In this document: piece after piece, positions 35,264 through 47,479 of the stretch | Layout: each line of letters opens with the position of its first letter | Position numbering within the stretch: position 1 is the first letter of the stretch | Assembly (NCBI RefSeq): GCF_040954645.1 | Contig: NC_092809.1 | Coordinates: 66,960,141 to 67,024,140 of the forward strand | Length of the DNA stretch: 64,000 bases | Direction: 5' to 3' | Source of the DNA: Diabrotica undecimpunctata | Lineage: Eukaryota; Arthropoda; Insecta; Coleoptera; Chrysomelidae | Made by a program: the position numbers and the translations under genes | The notes under the pieces: model-generated | What the model saw: only the letters and a program-made list of their open reading frames with translations | Databases searched by the model: none | Told to the model about the DNA's origin: nothing

Positions 35264-36005
35264 ATTCATTATCATCAACCTGTATGCGTCCACTACTGAC
35301 CTAGGTCTCCTTCAGCTCTTTTCTCTACTCCGTATTGCTTCTTGCCTTGGTCTTCACTCTAAAATACGTTTTGTCCATCGGTTCCATCGGTTAAAATTCC
35401 ATTATAACGACGAGATTTTTTCGATAGCGTCTGTTGTTTTTGTTCTACGGCGTATTTCTTCGTTTGGGATTCAGTCTCTCAGGGAGACATACAGAAGTGA
35501 GTACAGGTAACACACATTGGTCAAAGATTTTCCTTTTGAGGCATATAGGTAGATCCGATTTAAATACATAGTTTAATTTACCAAACGCTGCTCAGGCTAA
35601 TCCTATGCGATGTGGGAGCTCACATGCCTGGTTATCTCTGTCCAACCGAATTTCATATCTAGGCACTTATACGATGCGGTCTGCACAATATCCCTTCCAT
35701 CAACAGCAATATTTCGATTTAGCACCAGATTAGTCATTATTTGCGTCTTGTTCATATTAATCTTTAGTCTGACCTCCAAGGAAGCGTGATATAATTTTTC
35801 AAACAATATTGCATCGTCCATACGATCGGCTATAAGGACGATGTCATCTGCAAATCTTAAATGACTGAGCTTCTCTCCATTTATGTTGATACCATGATCG
35901 TTCAGATGTGCCTTCTGACACGTATGTTCTAAAACGTCGTGAATAGCTTTGGAGAGACTGTGTTTCCTTGTCGTGCTCCTCGCTGTATACATAATTTATT
36001 TGTTT
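35264..36005 (-). pseudogene. LINE reverse transcriptase and 3' end, minus strand
   Basis: The minus-strand frame 35603-35992 includes KAIHDVLEHTCQKAHLNDHG, ININGEKLSHLRFADDIVLI (catalytic ADD box intact), LKINMNKTQIMTN and a following core-thumb segment. The 3' end at 35264-35600 continues as broken sequence and finishes at tcattatcatcaacctg, where it meets the plus-strand RTE remnant tail to tail. The 5' half is lost. Confidence 0.78.
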
Positions 36006-36009
36006 CTTG

Positions 36010-38180
36010 TTCAGATAGTCTGGTTAGCGAGAATTAGGGTTGGTAATTGTTGCATCTTGGCTCTAAACAAATTATTAAGAGGTGAAAATATATATTAAAG
36101 GGCTAAGATAATACTAATACCTACTAAATTGACCAATAGGAGAAAAAAGAAGAAATGTAGGTCGTAAAACAGGTGGTAGAAAAATATTAAAAAAGTCGGA
36201 AGAACTTTTAATCCCAAAATAATGGAAAGAATGGAAAAGAATAGTAAACCAATGGGGCTTTTAAGCCTGGAGAACTAAAATGCATATTGATAAAGAGGTT
36301 CGAACCTGTTTACTATTGACCCAAATCTGCGAAATTCCTTGGATTATAACGTCTTTACCTAATCGATCCTATTGCATTATCTACCAAGATAATGTTTTGT
36401 GGCATAGTCAAAGTGACAATTATATTGAGTGAAAAGTAACAACAATGTTTGCCTTACATTCAAATTTTGTTTGCTATGTAATTTACTCCATTTCTGTACT
36501 AGATACCCTTAACAGTTTTCTTTTTCGACTTTCTTTTAACTTTTTCTTTACTAAATATGTTATGTTGTTCTTTTCCGGGTCAATAAATACAAACATGTTT
36601 GTCTTTTGTTTTCTCTCTTTGAGTACCTATGTGATTTATGTTAAAGAATTTAAATAAATAAAAATACCTCAAGTAGTATTTACTCAGAGTTTTTGTAATT
36701 AAACGGAGGTATTTACTATTCACTGATGGAGTACCCGTCGTGAATACACAAATCAACTCGTAGTCAATACACGACGATTTCTTGCGAGGAAGAAGATAAA
36801 AGCAAATGGCGTGTATCCTTTCTTGTGTATTATCCTCATTTGCATAATAAAATAAAAATCCCCTGACTTGTACTTTTATGTACGAATGTCCAGCTAAGTA
36901 CCTCCATACATCCTTATTTATACATCTTTGAATTGGATCTCACAAGCTGTATGAATTATTCAAAAAACGCAACCATCTTATAAAGTATCATTATCATGAA
37001 TTAATAAGTACTGGCTTCCAGTGGTGGTAGTCAGCTTTTTTATTTTTCATAATCCCATCTTCACTTTCAAGTCCAGAGGCGGCGATGAATACTCCAGTAA
37101 TGGGTTCATCTAGTTAATTATATTTGTTTATGCTTTTATATTCCTCCATTTACCAAACAGCAAACTTTAGCAGTTTAAAATCACACAAAAACATAAAAAT
37201 CGTATGTATAACAATTATGGAATCTGCACGAGCAGGGGAACAGAACTTTGACTGGTACTTGCGCACAAGTTAATAGACAAACAAGTAATAAAGACAATAA
37301 AATTTAGTTACACAGAATATGCTAGGCGCAAAAAATAATGCAATATAGTTTTACAAGACTTTAAGGTTATGTCTTCGACAAGGTTTTTTTTATATCTACG
37401 ACTGTTTAAAGTTTACATAGATAAAGTATTAAGTAAATGGAAAAACTGATATCGCGTTATGAGAATAAATATATCTGAAAAATTTTAATTAAAAAATTTT
37501 TTATAAACAGGTAAATTTATTTAAAACGACCCTTTTGGGCTTCCTCCCAGAACGCTTTCGGAATGACTATTCCATCATCAGTGCTTTTACCTGGGATAAC
37601 TATTACTACCTTAATTAAAACAAACGTAATAATAATAACTCAGCATCTTACACATATCTACCATCCACATTTTAGTTTCCAAATGTTGATTTAAAGCATA
37701 TAGGGAATTACTAATTAATTTTTTCAGTTTTCCTCGATTTATCGGATATAATATGTATTAATGTTTGGTCTAATTTTAATTAAAAAAACTCTAATTTTAT
37801 CCCATCCATACAATACTTTTTCTACATTTTTCTAATATAAACCTTCAGGGTAGATTACACTTTTACCCCAACATACTGATGTTTGGTACGGTTACAAGTA
37901 ACTTAAATTTTTAACGTATTCAACACACATTGTTGGCTATAGTCGCAATAAGACACACTCATCGGGTTACATTGACAGCTTTGTTCAGGCACCCTTCTCT
38001 AAATGTCATTTTGATCAGTTGCTACATAATGGTCCTTATAGAGACTACAGCTCAGTGTCACCAACCAAGTTTGAAAGTCTTACGTTGCCAAGTAAATTCT
38101 ACTTAAAATATCCTAGAATATTATTACCAACAATGTAATTTAAAACTAATGTATCAAATTTAAAGGGTTTTACCGGTATA
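36010..38180. other. Mostly AT-rich, no gene; possible non-coding island
   Basis: No coding gene was recognised. A stretch at about 36700-36900 is less AT-biased and includes an octamer-like atttgcataat (36838-36848); conservation cannot be judged here. At 37545-37605 ctttcggaatgactattccatcatcagtgc matches, in reverse, the theme of the 38.5-kb tandem repeat. Confidence 0.4.
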
Positions 38181-38184
38181 TTTA

Positions 38185-38470
38185 TTGACTTCACATATGT
38201 ATACCTCATCATCATCCAGCCTTCTGTGTTCAAAAATGGCCATAGGCCTCCCCTAATTTTTTCCAGTTCTGTCTGTCCTAAGCTTCCTGCAGGAAAATCC
38301 CAGCGATTCTTTTGACGTCGTCTGTCCATTTGTAGGTCGTCTAGTTCTGCTTCTTCTTTTAGTTCATGGTCTCCACACTGTTGTCACCGATATGGCCCGT
38401 TCCAATTCCTCTTCAGTCATGCAATGCGCTCTATGACATATGTGACGCCTGTCCTTTTTCTCATTTCTTC
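38185..38470 (-). pseudogene. LINE 3' end fragment
   Basis: A minus-strand region with the composition and word pattern of LINE tails, ending in catcatcatccagcc near 38207-38222 (a GAT-rich terminus when read on the minus strand). The frame 38099-38329 carries MDRRRQKNRWDFPAGSLGQT, compatible with the 'R.R..RW.D.' tail of such proteins. Confidence 0.5.
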
Positions 38471-38474
38471 GTTC

Positions 38475-39105
38475 CCTTGTGAATATATACCTAGCAAGTA
38501 TTAAAGCAGATTTGCTTTAACCTTAGGCAAAATTTAACCTTTAGGTCTGTTTGAATTAAAGCTGTTATACTTATTCCAGATAACAGCACTGATGATGGAA
38601 TAGGAATATCAAAAACGTTATGTTATAAGGGTTCATTTAAATAAATATACCATTTTATAAAGAATTTGTTAATTAAAATATTTGTGATTTATGGTAAACA
38701 GCCGGCTACAGGAAATTCATTACACTTCAGGTAATATATCTGGATCCAATGTCTACTTTTTGTTTGCCGATAAATAAATACCAAGTAAGTTACCTTGTGA
38801 ATATATACCTAGTAAGTATTAAACCACATTTGCTTTAACCTTAGTCAAAATTTAACCTTTAGGTCTGTTTGAATTAAAGCGGTTATACTTATTCCAGGTA
38901 ACAGCACTGATGATGGAATAGAAATTTCAAAAACGTTGAGTTATGTAGTCTGAAAAGGTTCTTTTAAATAAATATACCATTTTATAAAGGATTTGTTAAT
39001 TAAAATTTTTGTGATTTATGGTAAACAGCCGGCTACAGAAAATTCATTACACTTCTGGAAATATATGTGGGTTCAATGTCTACCTTTTGTTTGCCGATGA
39101 TCAGT
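38475..39105. repeat. Tandem duplication, two copies of about 318 bp
   Basis: Copy 1 (about 38475-38776) and copy 2 (about 38793-39098) both start ccttgtgaatatatacctag and contain acagcactgatgatggaata, an ataaatataccattttataaag word and agccggctacag. Identity is high, with scattered differences and a short unique spacer. Non-coding. The core resembles 3' untranslated parts of retroelements, but no parent was identified. Confidence 0.85.
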
Positions 39106-40312
39106 TGGTATTGTCCGAATATGATAAGACATTAACTGTATGGCTCGTAAATTACTTAGGGAATTCTAAACTATAGGGTTAAACGTTATTGTAGAGAAAA
39201 TATAATATTATTAAGAGAAACCGATCCGGACTTAAATGTAGCAACTGGCATTATTAAATTATCAGATTTATATAATTAGTTCATAAAATAAATTCGAGTA
39301 CTAGTAAATATCAAAAGAAGTATGTAATAATATATTACATAGATTCCTTGCAAATGTTTTGTCATGTTTTTCTTTGAAACTCAATTTTTTTGGAGGGACA
39401 AAAAGTCAAATATTACAATTATCCCACTTAACATTTCTATTATAGAGTGCATTCATCAGATTAGATAATAAAAAAATTAAACACCATTCACTGCCAGAAC
39501 CGTCGTCACTGTTTCTCATAATCCCATCTTCAGCTCGGTGTCGCTTATAATAGAAATCACTTTTGTCTGAGGGATTAGGTAAAAATTCCACAAAGTTTTA
39601 TGCATCTCCCAGACAGTGTTATCGTAAATGTGGTCTTAATAATACCCAAGGATTAACAGAAAATGAGTCTCTTATCTATTCAATTACTTCAGAAATGCTT
39701 TGCATAATCTTATATGGATGGTTGCGACCTTGACTTTTATTAAAACAGAGGCCTAATTATGGCTGCAAGTCCGGTTATAGCGAGAAAGTTGATGCAAATA
39801 CTTTTATTCTTTTTCTTTTGCACGAGCCTGCAGCCTTTAGATTTTATATAAAAAAATCATGAAAATAATTAGAAATTTTTAATAAAAAAATGCTCGATGA
39901 ACAAGAACTAGCTTTATAAAAATATGTTAATATTTGAGTCTTATAATTATATAATAAAATAAAAGCTCTTAAGGAAAACTTAGAATGGGAAATATCTGTG
40001 GTTATGGGCATACAATACGTTTGAAGATAAAAAACATTCTCACAACTTTTTAAATTTAATAATTTTAATTTAAGCAACAGTTAAGTAAGTTTTCTGCTAA
40101 TGCTCAAGTGCCGATCTGGTCCCAGAAATTCAGAGTTGATAAATTTGACTTAAAACTCTTTCACCAAAGTGCCTTAATGTGAGATAAACTTTTCATGAAA
40201 TGGGGTAGACGGATTAAAGAAAATATAAAAAATTAATTGTAACGATCACAGAAAAGAACTAATTCCAGGTGCTATATTAGGAGTAATTTTGAGAAATTCC
40301 TACTATGTCTCG

Positions 40313-40315
<3 letters not shown>
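39106..40315. other. AT-rich stretch, no gene seen
   Basis: Short frames only, none with a family motif. Confidence 0.5.
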
Positions 40316-40365
<50 letters not shown>

Positions 40366-40372
40366 TCTCTCT
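40316..40372. repeat. (CT)n microsatellite
   Basis: About 57 bp of CT repeat with one interruption (ccc) near 40361. Confidence 0.95.
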
Positions 40373-40689
40373 TTAGTCTGGACCCCTAAAAGGGACTAGT
40401 GGTCGTCGTGATATCGGCCATAGAGTTCGGTCTCTGGTAATTTCTATTACCATCGTGCATAGGTCTTTCACAACTTACTGTATTCTGGTCAATTCATTTT
40501 CTTGGATATTTTCCTTATGGTCTTTGGCTTTCTACTTTCCCATTATTTACATACCTCATATTTGATACTATAAAGTAAAAATCATTTATGTTAAATTTAC
40601 TACATCTTAATTCTTTTTATTGTATATTTTTGAACTGAGGTACTGTGATTGAAATAATTTCAACAGTTTTTTATGACAAATATAATAAA

Positions 40690-42000
40690 GGTATACTGCT
40701 CGGGTAACAGTAAAGGATCACGAAAATATGGAATCGGAGTAATCATATCCTCTAAGGTTGCAAGAAAAATTTAAACTCCCATTGCACACAAAGAAAGGAG
40801 ACACAATTGAGTTTTATCAGAAAGTCAACAGAATCATATCAAAAATTCCATGACAAGTTCTCATCAATATGGAAGATTTTAGTGCCAAGCTTGGAGCTGG
40901 AGATAAAATGCAGGACATCGCAGCACATGGACTTTGACCCAGAACTGATAAAGGAGACCTAGAAAAATTTGCGGAAGACTTGGAACTAGTTGTCACCTAC
41001 ATATTCTTCCAATTACCATCTCGAAATATATACACGTGGTAATCCCCCCAAGACCCGAAAGAAACATTAGAAATCAAATAGATTACATTTTTGATAATAA
41101 TAGGTTTCGAAACAGCTTAGCATCTGTCAATACTTATTCGGGAGCAGACTTGGCGACGGAAACCACAATCATACCATATACTCATGCTGAAAGACATTAA
41201 TACAAAAATGGAAGTCCAAGTTACTAGTGAGGAATCAAACGAAGAACAAAAGATCAATCATATTACAGAAATATTTCAAAATATAAAGAAAAAACACTTA
41301 AGCAAATAAATTAATCAAAAAAAATCATGGATGACATATGAGATCCTGAAAGTGATGGTTGAAAAAGGAAAGCCAAATATGACGCAGACAGACTAGAAGC
41401 GATAAATGGGAAAATCAGAGAAGTGAAAGAAAAAGAAGTCAAACACCAGTAAGAAAAGTTAAGCACTACAACTACAACTCGGCATCATATTAAATGAAGA
41501 ATGGGCCATTAACCATAAGATAAGAGTTAATTAATCGCTGGATGAGGATCTTCTTCAAGAGCCAAAACCCCTCTTTCGGTAGTAAAGTAAGAATGCTGCG
41601 ATGCTCTCTGTTCTGGTTTATGGCGTTGAATCGTGGACTTAAAACGAAGATATGTGCAGAAGATTGGAAGTATTTAATATATGGCTATATCGGAGAATAC
41701 TGAAGATCCCGTGGTAAGAAAAACAAAGAAGAATCGAGAGGTACTGACCACCGTCAAATCTCGAAGGCTACTCATCATGTGAAATTAATCCAGAGCTGCT
41801 CTCGTAGAAGCTACCCTGCAAGGAAATATATTTGGAAAGCGAGATCCAGAAAGAAGAAGAGCATCCTGGTAAAAGAGCTTCAGAACATCTGTGCAGCTAT
41901 AGACTGCAACTATAGACTTTCCGCACTGCTATTATAGACAAGGTAACGATCTTTAAGGCATTCTAGTACATTAAGAAGGTTAAGAAGATAATAAAGAAGC
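40690..42000 (+). pseudogene. RTE-like LINE with the RT core deleted
   Basis: 5' part: YGIGVIISSKVARK, then MEDFSAKLGAGDKMQDIAAH (the endonuclease 'GDFNAK.G' block), TDKGDLEKFAEDLELVVTYI and FFQLPSRNIYTW, then SVNTYSGADLATET (40700-41190), all typical of the apurinic-type endonuclease of this family. After about 41300 a short linker leads straight to the C-terminal tail (41460-41980: AFF-like KSQNPSF, KVRMLRC, a WLYRRILKIPW-equivalent, the GKRDPERRR-equivalent). The reverse transcriptase between them is missing. It ends in an aagaagg...aagaag tail near 41975-42000. Confidence 0.75.
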
Positions 42001-45000
42001 GCTAAAATATAAAAAACATAAATATGTGTAAAAAAAGTAAAAACTGAAATGTAAGAGCAGAAAACAGTAAAGAATGGTTGTAGATACGTAGGTTTTTTGT
42101 ACTCGATAGATACAGCACATGTATTAAAGTAATAATAATACTGCTACCACTTTCAATATACGTATATATTACTACCAGTAATGAAACCTGAATATTATTT
42201 AAATATCATTAAACTCCCAACAATTGATCGATTCTGCCGTTTACACGATTATTATTCGAAATAGTTTGCTGAAATTATTTAATAATATAATTTCAGTTAT
42301 AAGTTTATATTATGTAATGAGTACAATGCAAATTTCATTAAATGCAATAATTAATTTTGTATCAGTTATTAAACATGGTGTTTTAGTTGGCACACATATT
42401 CGTTAAAAAAGAGCCGATACAGATAAATAGACGATACTTGTTGATTCTACAATAAAAAGCAATAATATAATATATTTAGGTCAAAACTATTGGGAAGAAA
42501 CTTATTAGGTCTTTTTAATTAAAACGTTTGAATTACTCTGTAAAAAGTTATTATTTATATTGACCTTTTACCATTTTTAACAATCAGTACAGTAGATATC
42601 GACACTTCAACGGACTTTGAACTTTGAACAATCTAGTCAATAAATTACTACGGTGACTGCTGTACGAGTTTACTTCTTAGTCGAAAATTGTTAAAAATGT
42701 AAAAATCCCGAGTTACGAACGCCTATTTCAAGATTAAAGTATGAGAAACTGTGGTAAAGGCGTTAAAAGCCTTAACACCAGCTCTGCCAATATATTGTAC
42801 GCTCAGGGCTCAAGGCCAAAGGGTCAAAAATTGCTAAAAAGTAGCAGCTTTTATGACATTTTGCACAAACAAAGCGTAAAATGAAGAAAAAGTATGAACT
42901 GTGCTGACGTATTGTATAATTAGATCCTGGAAGCGTGTTGTAAAAGATCCACGATGTTTGTTGGTCGTTTTTTGAGAAGATTTATAATGAATTTTTGGGA
43001 TGTGAGTTTATGCTATGTTAGACTTTATTGTTTATCCCCCTTAAGAACCTCCAAATACTCCTTTCTTTCTTCCTTGTTGTTTTAGTTTTTCATATTTTTG
43101 GTTACTTCCATAGGTCGGGCCAATCTTTTTATTATTCTAGTCTCAAGATTCTATAATTCTTGGAACTGAGTAACTAAGAAGTAAGTATGAGTTCCTATAA
43201 ATGCAAAAAATCTCAGTGGTTGGCTGTATACCGTATTTAAAAAAAGTAAAAGTGGTATATATAGTTTACTGTAAAAAGTTGTCACGCTTGAAAAACATCC
43301 TGCATGCCTCTTTGGTAAAAACTCAGCCAAGTTAACTTGGGAAAGGATCACTACAGAAGCAATGCGACCAATTTGTGGCATTAGAGTTAGACGAGCCTGA
43401 TGGTTTCCAGGGCAACAACTAACAATAACGACGGAGGAAGCTACAGCTAAAGGAATGCCAAATGTTGAAACGTTTAAATCAAATTGAAAAGGATAATGCT
43501 ATGATTCCGTTCGAGTTCGGGTTCTCAATCTGCCTACTCCCTCATTCGTGACGTACCAGTATCTTGTGTTGAACAAATATAAGAACCGTCAAACGGCACT
43601 GAGGTCTCAATCTCCCTACCCCTCAGTGTCGAGTGACGGCATTTTCTCTCTAACATTTTCAAAAAACCAAAAATTTCATTATTTTTCTTTCCCTGAGATA
43701 TCCCAATTTTATGCTTTGGTTTTTTACCAAAACCGCTTTGTATAAATTAAAACTTTCTCTCCTTGACGGCACTCGAAAACAAAAATATAGCTAGTAGTTT
43801 GGATTTTCCAAACCATCGTTAATCTTAATATGTTCGTCGAATTCTTCTGAAACAATATAATTCTAATCCCACTTAAATAACTTTCTAAGTAATGTCCTAA
43901 TCTTTATTTTGATTACAATCTGATATTTGTTCTTTGTATACACAATCCACCATGGAAAGAATCTTTTAATATGCACTGATCACTTGCTTATATCTAGAAA
44001 TACCAGAAATGCAATCTTCTTGCACTCAGTATTCGTGTGCCACCGTGCAAGAAACACTTCAGTTTTGTGATATAACCCACCATCGAAGTATAGGAACCAC
44101 GAGATTCCATACCCCGAGCGAGCTGGAGTGAGAAAGTAACATTCATCATCAAAGGTAGCGTACAATATAGTTTATATACACACACATATTTAGATTAATT
44201 GATAAATTTGCAGTTAACGTATTTCCTCATAAAAAATACCACCAGTACTTGTTAAAATAAATATATGACAGATGTAACTCTTATAGTTAATTAATACATC
44301 TGTTTACCGATTTTATTTGAATTTATACTGCATCAATACTGCTTGAATTTATCAAGCATCAGAAATGACTGGAATACATATAAAATCAACCGTGGCGAAT
44401 TTATATGCACACTGACACACTACACACCATCACTTACTATTGTAAGGAGCATTGTTATTTATTTAGAGACTTTATCGATCAATAATTCACTCAAGTCTGG
44501 ATTTAAATCAGGCCATGTCTACACTAATCTGACTTTAACTACTTATTAGTTAAGCCCGTGTATTTAAAGTTCCCTTCCATTAATTTATCAACGCTCGGGC
44601 ATCGGCCTACCTTTGTTGGAAGAACTTCGGTAGAATTTTAATTGGTCGCCGTTATATTTTACTCCATCTAGGGCAAACAATAAGGGGTTACGAAATCTGT
44701 AAACGGAAAGGTAATACCGATTTTATAAGGAAGATCGTTCTTTTACATTTGACTATGCAGAACAATGTCTATTCTGAGTACCTATATGAGTTTGTGATTA
44801 AGTAAATAAGCTACAATTTAACTTACCATATTCTGTCGTTTTGGTCTCGTTTGATGCATGCTGGTTGCTTTGGAATTTACACGCGAAATGTGCATGTACT
44901 ATACAGTTATTGTCAGCAATCCTTGTTGTCTTTTTCTGAGAATTATTATTAATTTTCGATTTGTTCAATGTAATTTTTTTTTTCAATTTTGTATCACCAA

Positions 45001-45416
45001 TCCTATTGGATTTAATTCAGTCTTAAAACCGCTATAAATAAAACACACTACGCGCTTAATATCTAGACATTAATCATTTTTCAAATAGCTACTAGCTTTG
45101 AGCAGAGTAAGTATTAATTATTTCTTAAAGATGGACAATTATGAGAAACCAGTTCGAGTCCGGCTGCGATAACTACATCTTGTTCGCTCGAAAAAATCCC
45201 TTCGTTCATATTACTTGACTTAACGATAGACATGCAAGATTAGAGGTATTAATAAAAATTAGACGATCAGGGAAATGACTGGATAGCAGTTGCGGTAAAT
45301 TTACACTTAAATTTTCGAGACAAGTCGATACCTAAATAATATTAAAAAAGCTTACAGTAAAGTAAAAGGCTTCTAGTATAAAATGGGATGTATTTAAAAA
45401 TTAATTTTATAAAAAA
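42001..45416. other. AT-rich stretch, no gene seen
   Basis: No coding or RNA gene was recognised. At 43515-43640 two diverged copies of a ggtctcaatctccctacccc-like segment occur about 83 bp apart. At 45150 a lone B-box-like gttcgagtcc has no matching A box. Confidence 0.45.
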
Positions 45417-45648
45417 TTTAAATTATCCAAACAGATTAAAATTTCAGAACGTTTTTAAACTTATCAGACCATCATCAGTGAACACATAGTTAGCAAATGA
45501 AACTAGCCACTTAAAAAGGGTTAACAACCTCTTTTAAATTATCCAAACAGATTAAAATTTCAGAACGTTTTTAAACTTATCAGACCATCATCAGTGAACA
45601 CATAGTAAGCAATTGAAACTAGCCACTTAAAAAGGGTTAACAACCTCT
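45417..45648. repeat. 116-bp tandem duplication (two copies)
   Basis: Units 45417-45532 and 45533-45648 are nearly identical; both contain tttcagaacgtttttaaact and gaccatcatcagtgaacaca. The 'catcatcagtg' and 'aacgttttt' words echo the repeats near 23.86, 37.56 and 38.6 kb. The array ends 70 bp before the piggyBac element. Confidence 0.9.
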
Positions 45649-46039
45649 AAAGTAGATATTGAATATTGTAAAAATTAAAATTAAAGCGACATGAGGTCGA
45701 TGTTAAAAGATTGCACTTTAACCCATTAATGTCCAGCGTTGCTTTTTCGCAACAGTTGACATTGCCCACTATGGCGTCATATTTTGGAAAATATCATGAC
45801 TTATTCGGACAGTCAAAGTTTAGATTTATTTCACAACAGTTTCCAATGTATGCTGTAATGAGAATTGGTCGCAAAACTTAGGTTTCTATTAACAGATGGC
45901 ATATTGAAAGTTGTAGGTTAATTTTGACTTCTCTGAACACGTGTTTTTAGTTAGTAGTAAGTCGTTTGTGTGTAAATTAACTGGATAAAAATTTGGTTTT
46001 TGGTAGCAATGTATTGTTAAATCATTAAAAAAGATATAC

Positions 46040-47470
46040 CTCAGAAACACCTCCTGACCATACTGAATTGACTGATGAAGGCTGTGGGCGAATATTCAAT
46101 AACCTTAACAAAAACATGTTGGATGCGGAATCAGAAGCTGTAATTAATCATGTGAAACAAGTTCAGGAAGAAGAAGATACGAAAGAGATTAAGATGGAAA
46201 CAGAAATAGAGACACAAGATGAAGAAATTCAATATATTCAAGTGGCATCTACTGAGATTCGTGCAAAAAGTGTAACTCTCCTACCATAAAAATGGATTCA
46301 GGGAGATGTACCAGATCAAAATTCCCTTTACTTATTTGGATATTGAACATAGAAAACTCAATAGAACCATCCACTCCTTAATTTTATTTAAGACCAGTCA
46401 CTCCTTTACAGATCTTGGATTTTTTTCAATGAAGAGCTTTTAACAAATATTGTAAAGGAGACAGTTCGTTATGCTGTTCAAAAAGGTACTACTTTAGAAT
46501 TTGGTGTAGACGAGTTAAAAGCCTTTTTAGGGATTTTACTAGTTAGTAAAGTTTACGGTATCTAAAGAAGAAGACTAGTTAGTGAGTACAGCACGAATAC
46601 AAGAAGACGCATCTACTGGGAAGAATCTGATGACGTTAAAAATATACTGATTTCAAGTAACATGCATCGTAACTGATTTAAAACCATTATAAGATTACTG
46701 CATTATAAGATACTATACATCGTTTTAACGTAGGAAATGATGGTGTAGGAATCAGAAATCTTATTCCTAAAATTTAATGCGACAGGGTTATGCCTCATTG
46801 CTTATATGCTGATAATTATTTCACCTCTATGAATCTAATTGATTTTTTAACATCGAGGAATAGGTTAAGTAGGAACCATATGATCAAAAAGAACAGAAAA
46901 GTGCCCATAGAGTGAAACGTTTAAATAATTTCATACGTGGAATTTACGAAAATTAATACGACGAGAAAAATAAGGTGCTTTTATGTAGGTGGAATGACAA
47001 CAGCATAGTTACTTTGGCATCGAATTACCATAAAACTACGACAGTTTATTAAGTGAACAGATACTTCTTTGCCCAAAGCAAAAGAAAATCAAAGTAACAC
47101 AACCACATCCTATTCGGGCTTATAACGAAAATATGGGAAGAACTATTCTGATTTATCAAAATGTTGCCCATTATAGAACAAATATAAGATCCAAGAAATG
47201 GTATTGGCCTTTATTTATCTGGGGTCTTGATGTCTCCATACAAAATGCTTGGTTAATTTACCGTAGAATGAGACACATTATCCCAGAACAACCCAAAATG
47301 GATTTGCTTCAGTTTCGTCAAAATAAAAGCAAAGCCTTGTTAACGATGTTCGGAACTCCTTATTCCAATCTTCCATAAATAACTTTACACAAGATGTTCG
47401 ATTCGACAACATCGGTCATCTTATTTCTACACAAGAAAAATAAATCCGATGCGTCCTTTGTCACTTAATA
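46040..47470 (+). pseudogene. piggyBac transposase pseudogene
   Basis: Order of blocks: an acidic N-terminus with LTDEGCGRIFNNLN (46068-46289), then FNEELLTNIVKETVRYAVQK and ELKAFLGILLVSKVYGI (46420-46565; the start of the DDE_Tnp_1_7 domain), YWEESDDVKNILISSNMHRN, RQGYASLLICDNYFTSMNLI (about 46781-46840; contains the second catalytic-type D in 'DNYFTS'), then NMGRTILIYQNVAHYRTNIR, SKKWYWPLFIWGLDVSIQNA (47133-47250; the family's 'NMGGVD...Y' block, with the aspartate replaced) and LLQFRQNKSKAL. A cysteine-containing IRCVLCH near 47440 recalls the C-terminal zinc-finger region. Several stops and frameshifts: inactive. Confidence 0.82.
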
Positions 47471-47479
47471 ACCAATAAA

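Noticed and set aside
45145..45175. B-box-like cagttcgagtccgg as evidence of a tRNA or SINE
   Set aside because: No A box upstream at normal distance.
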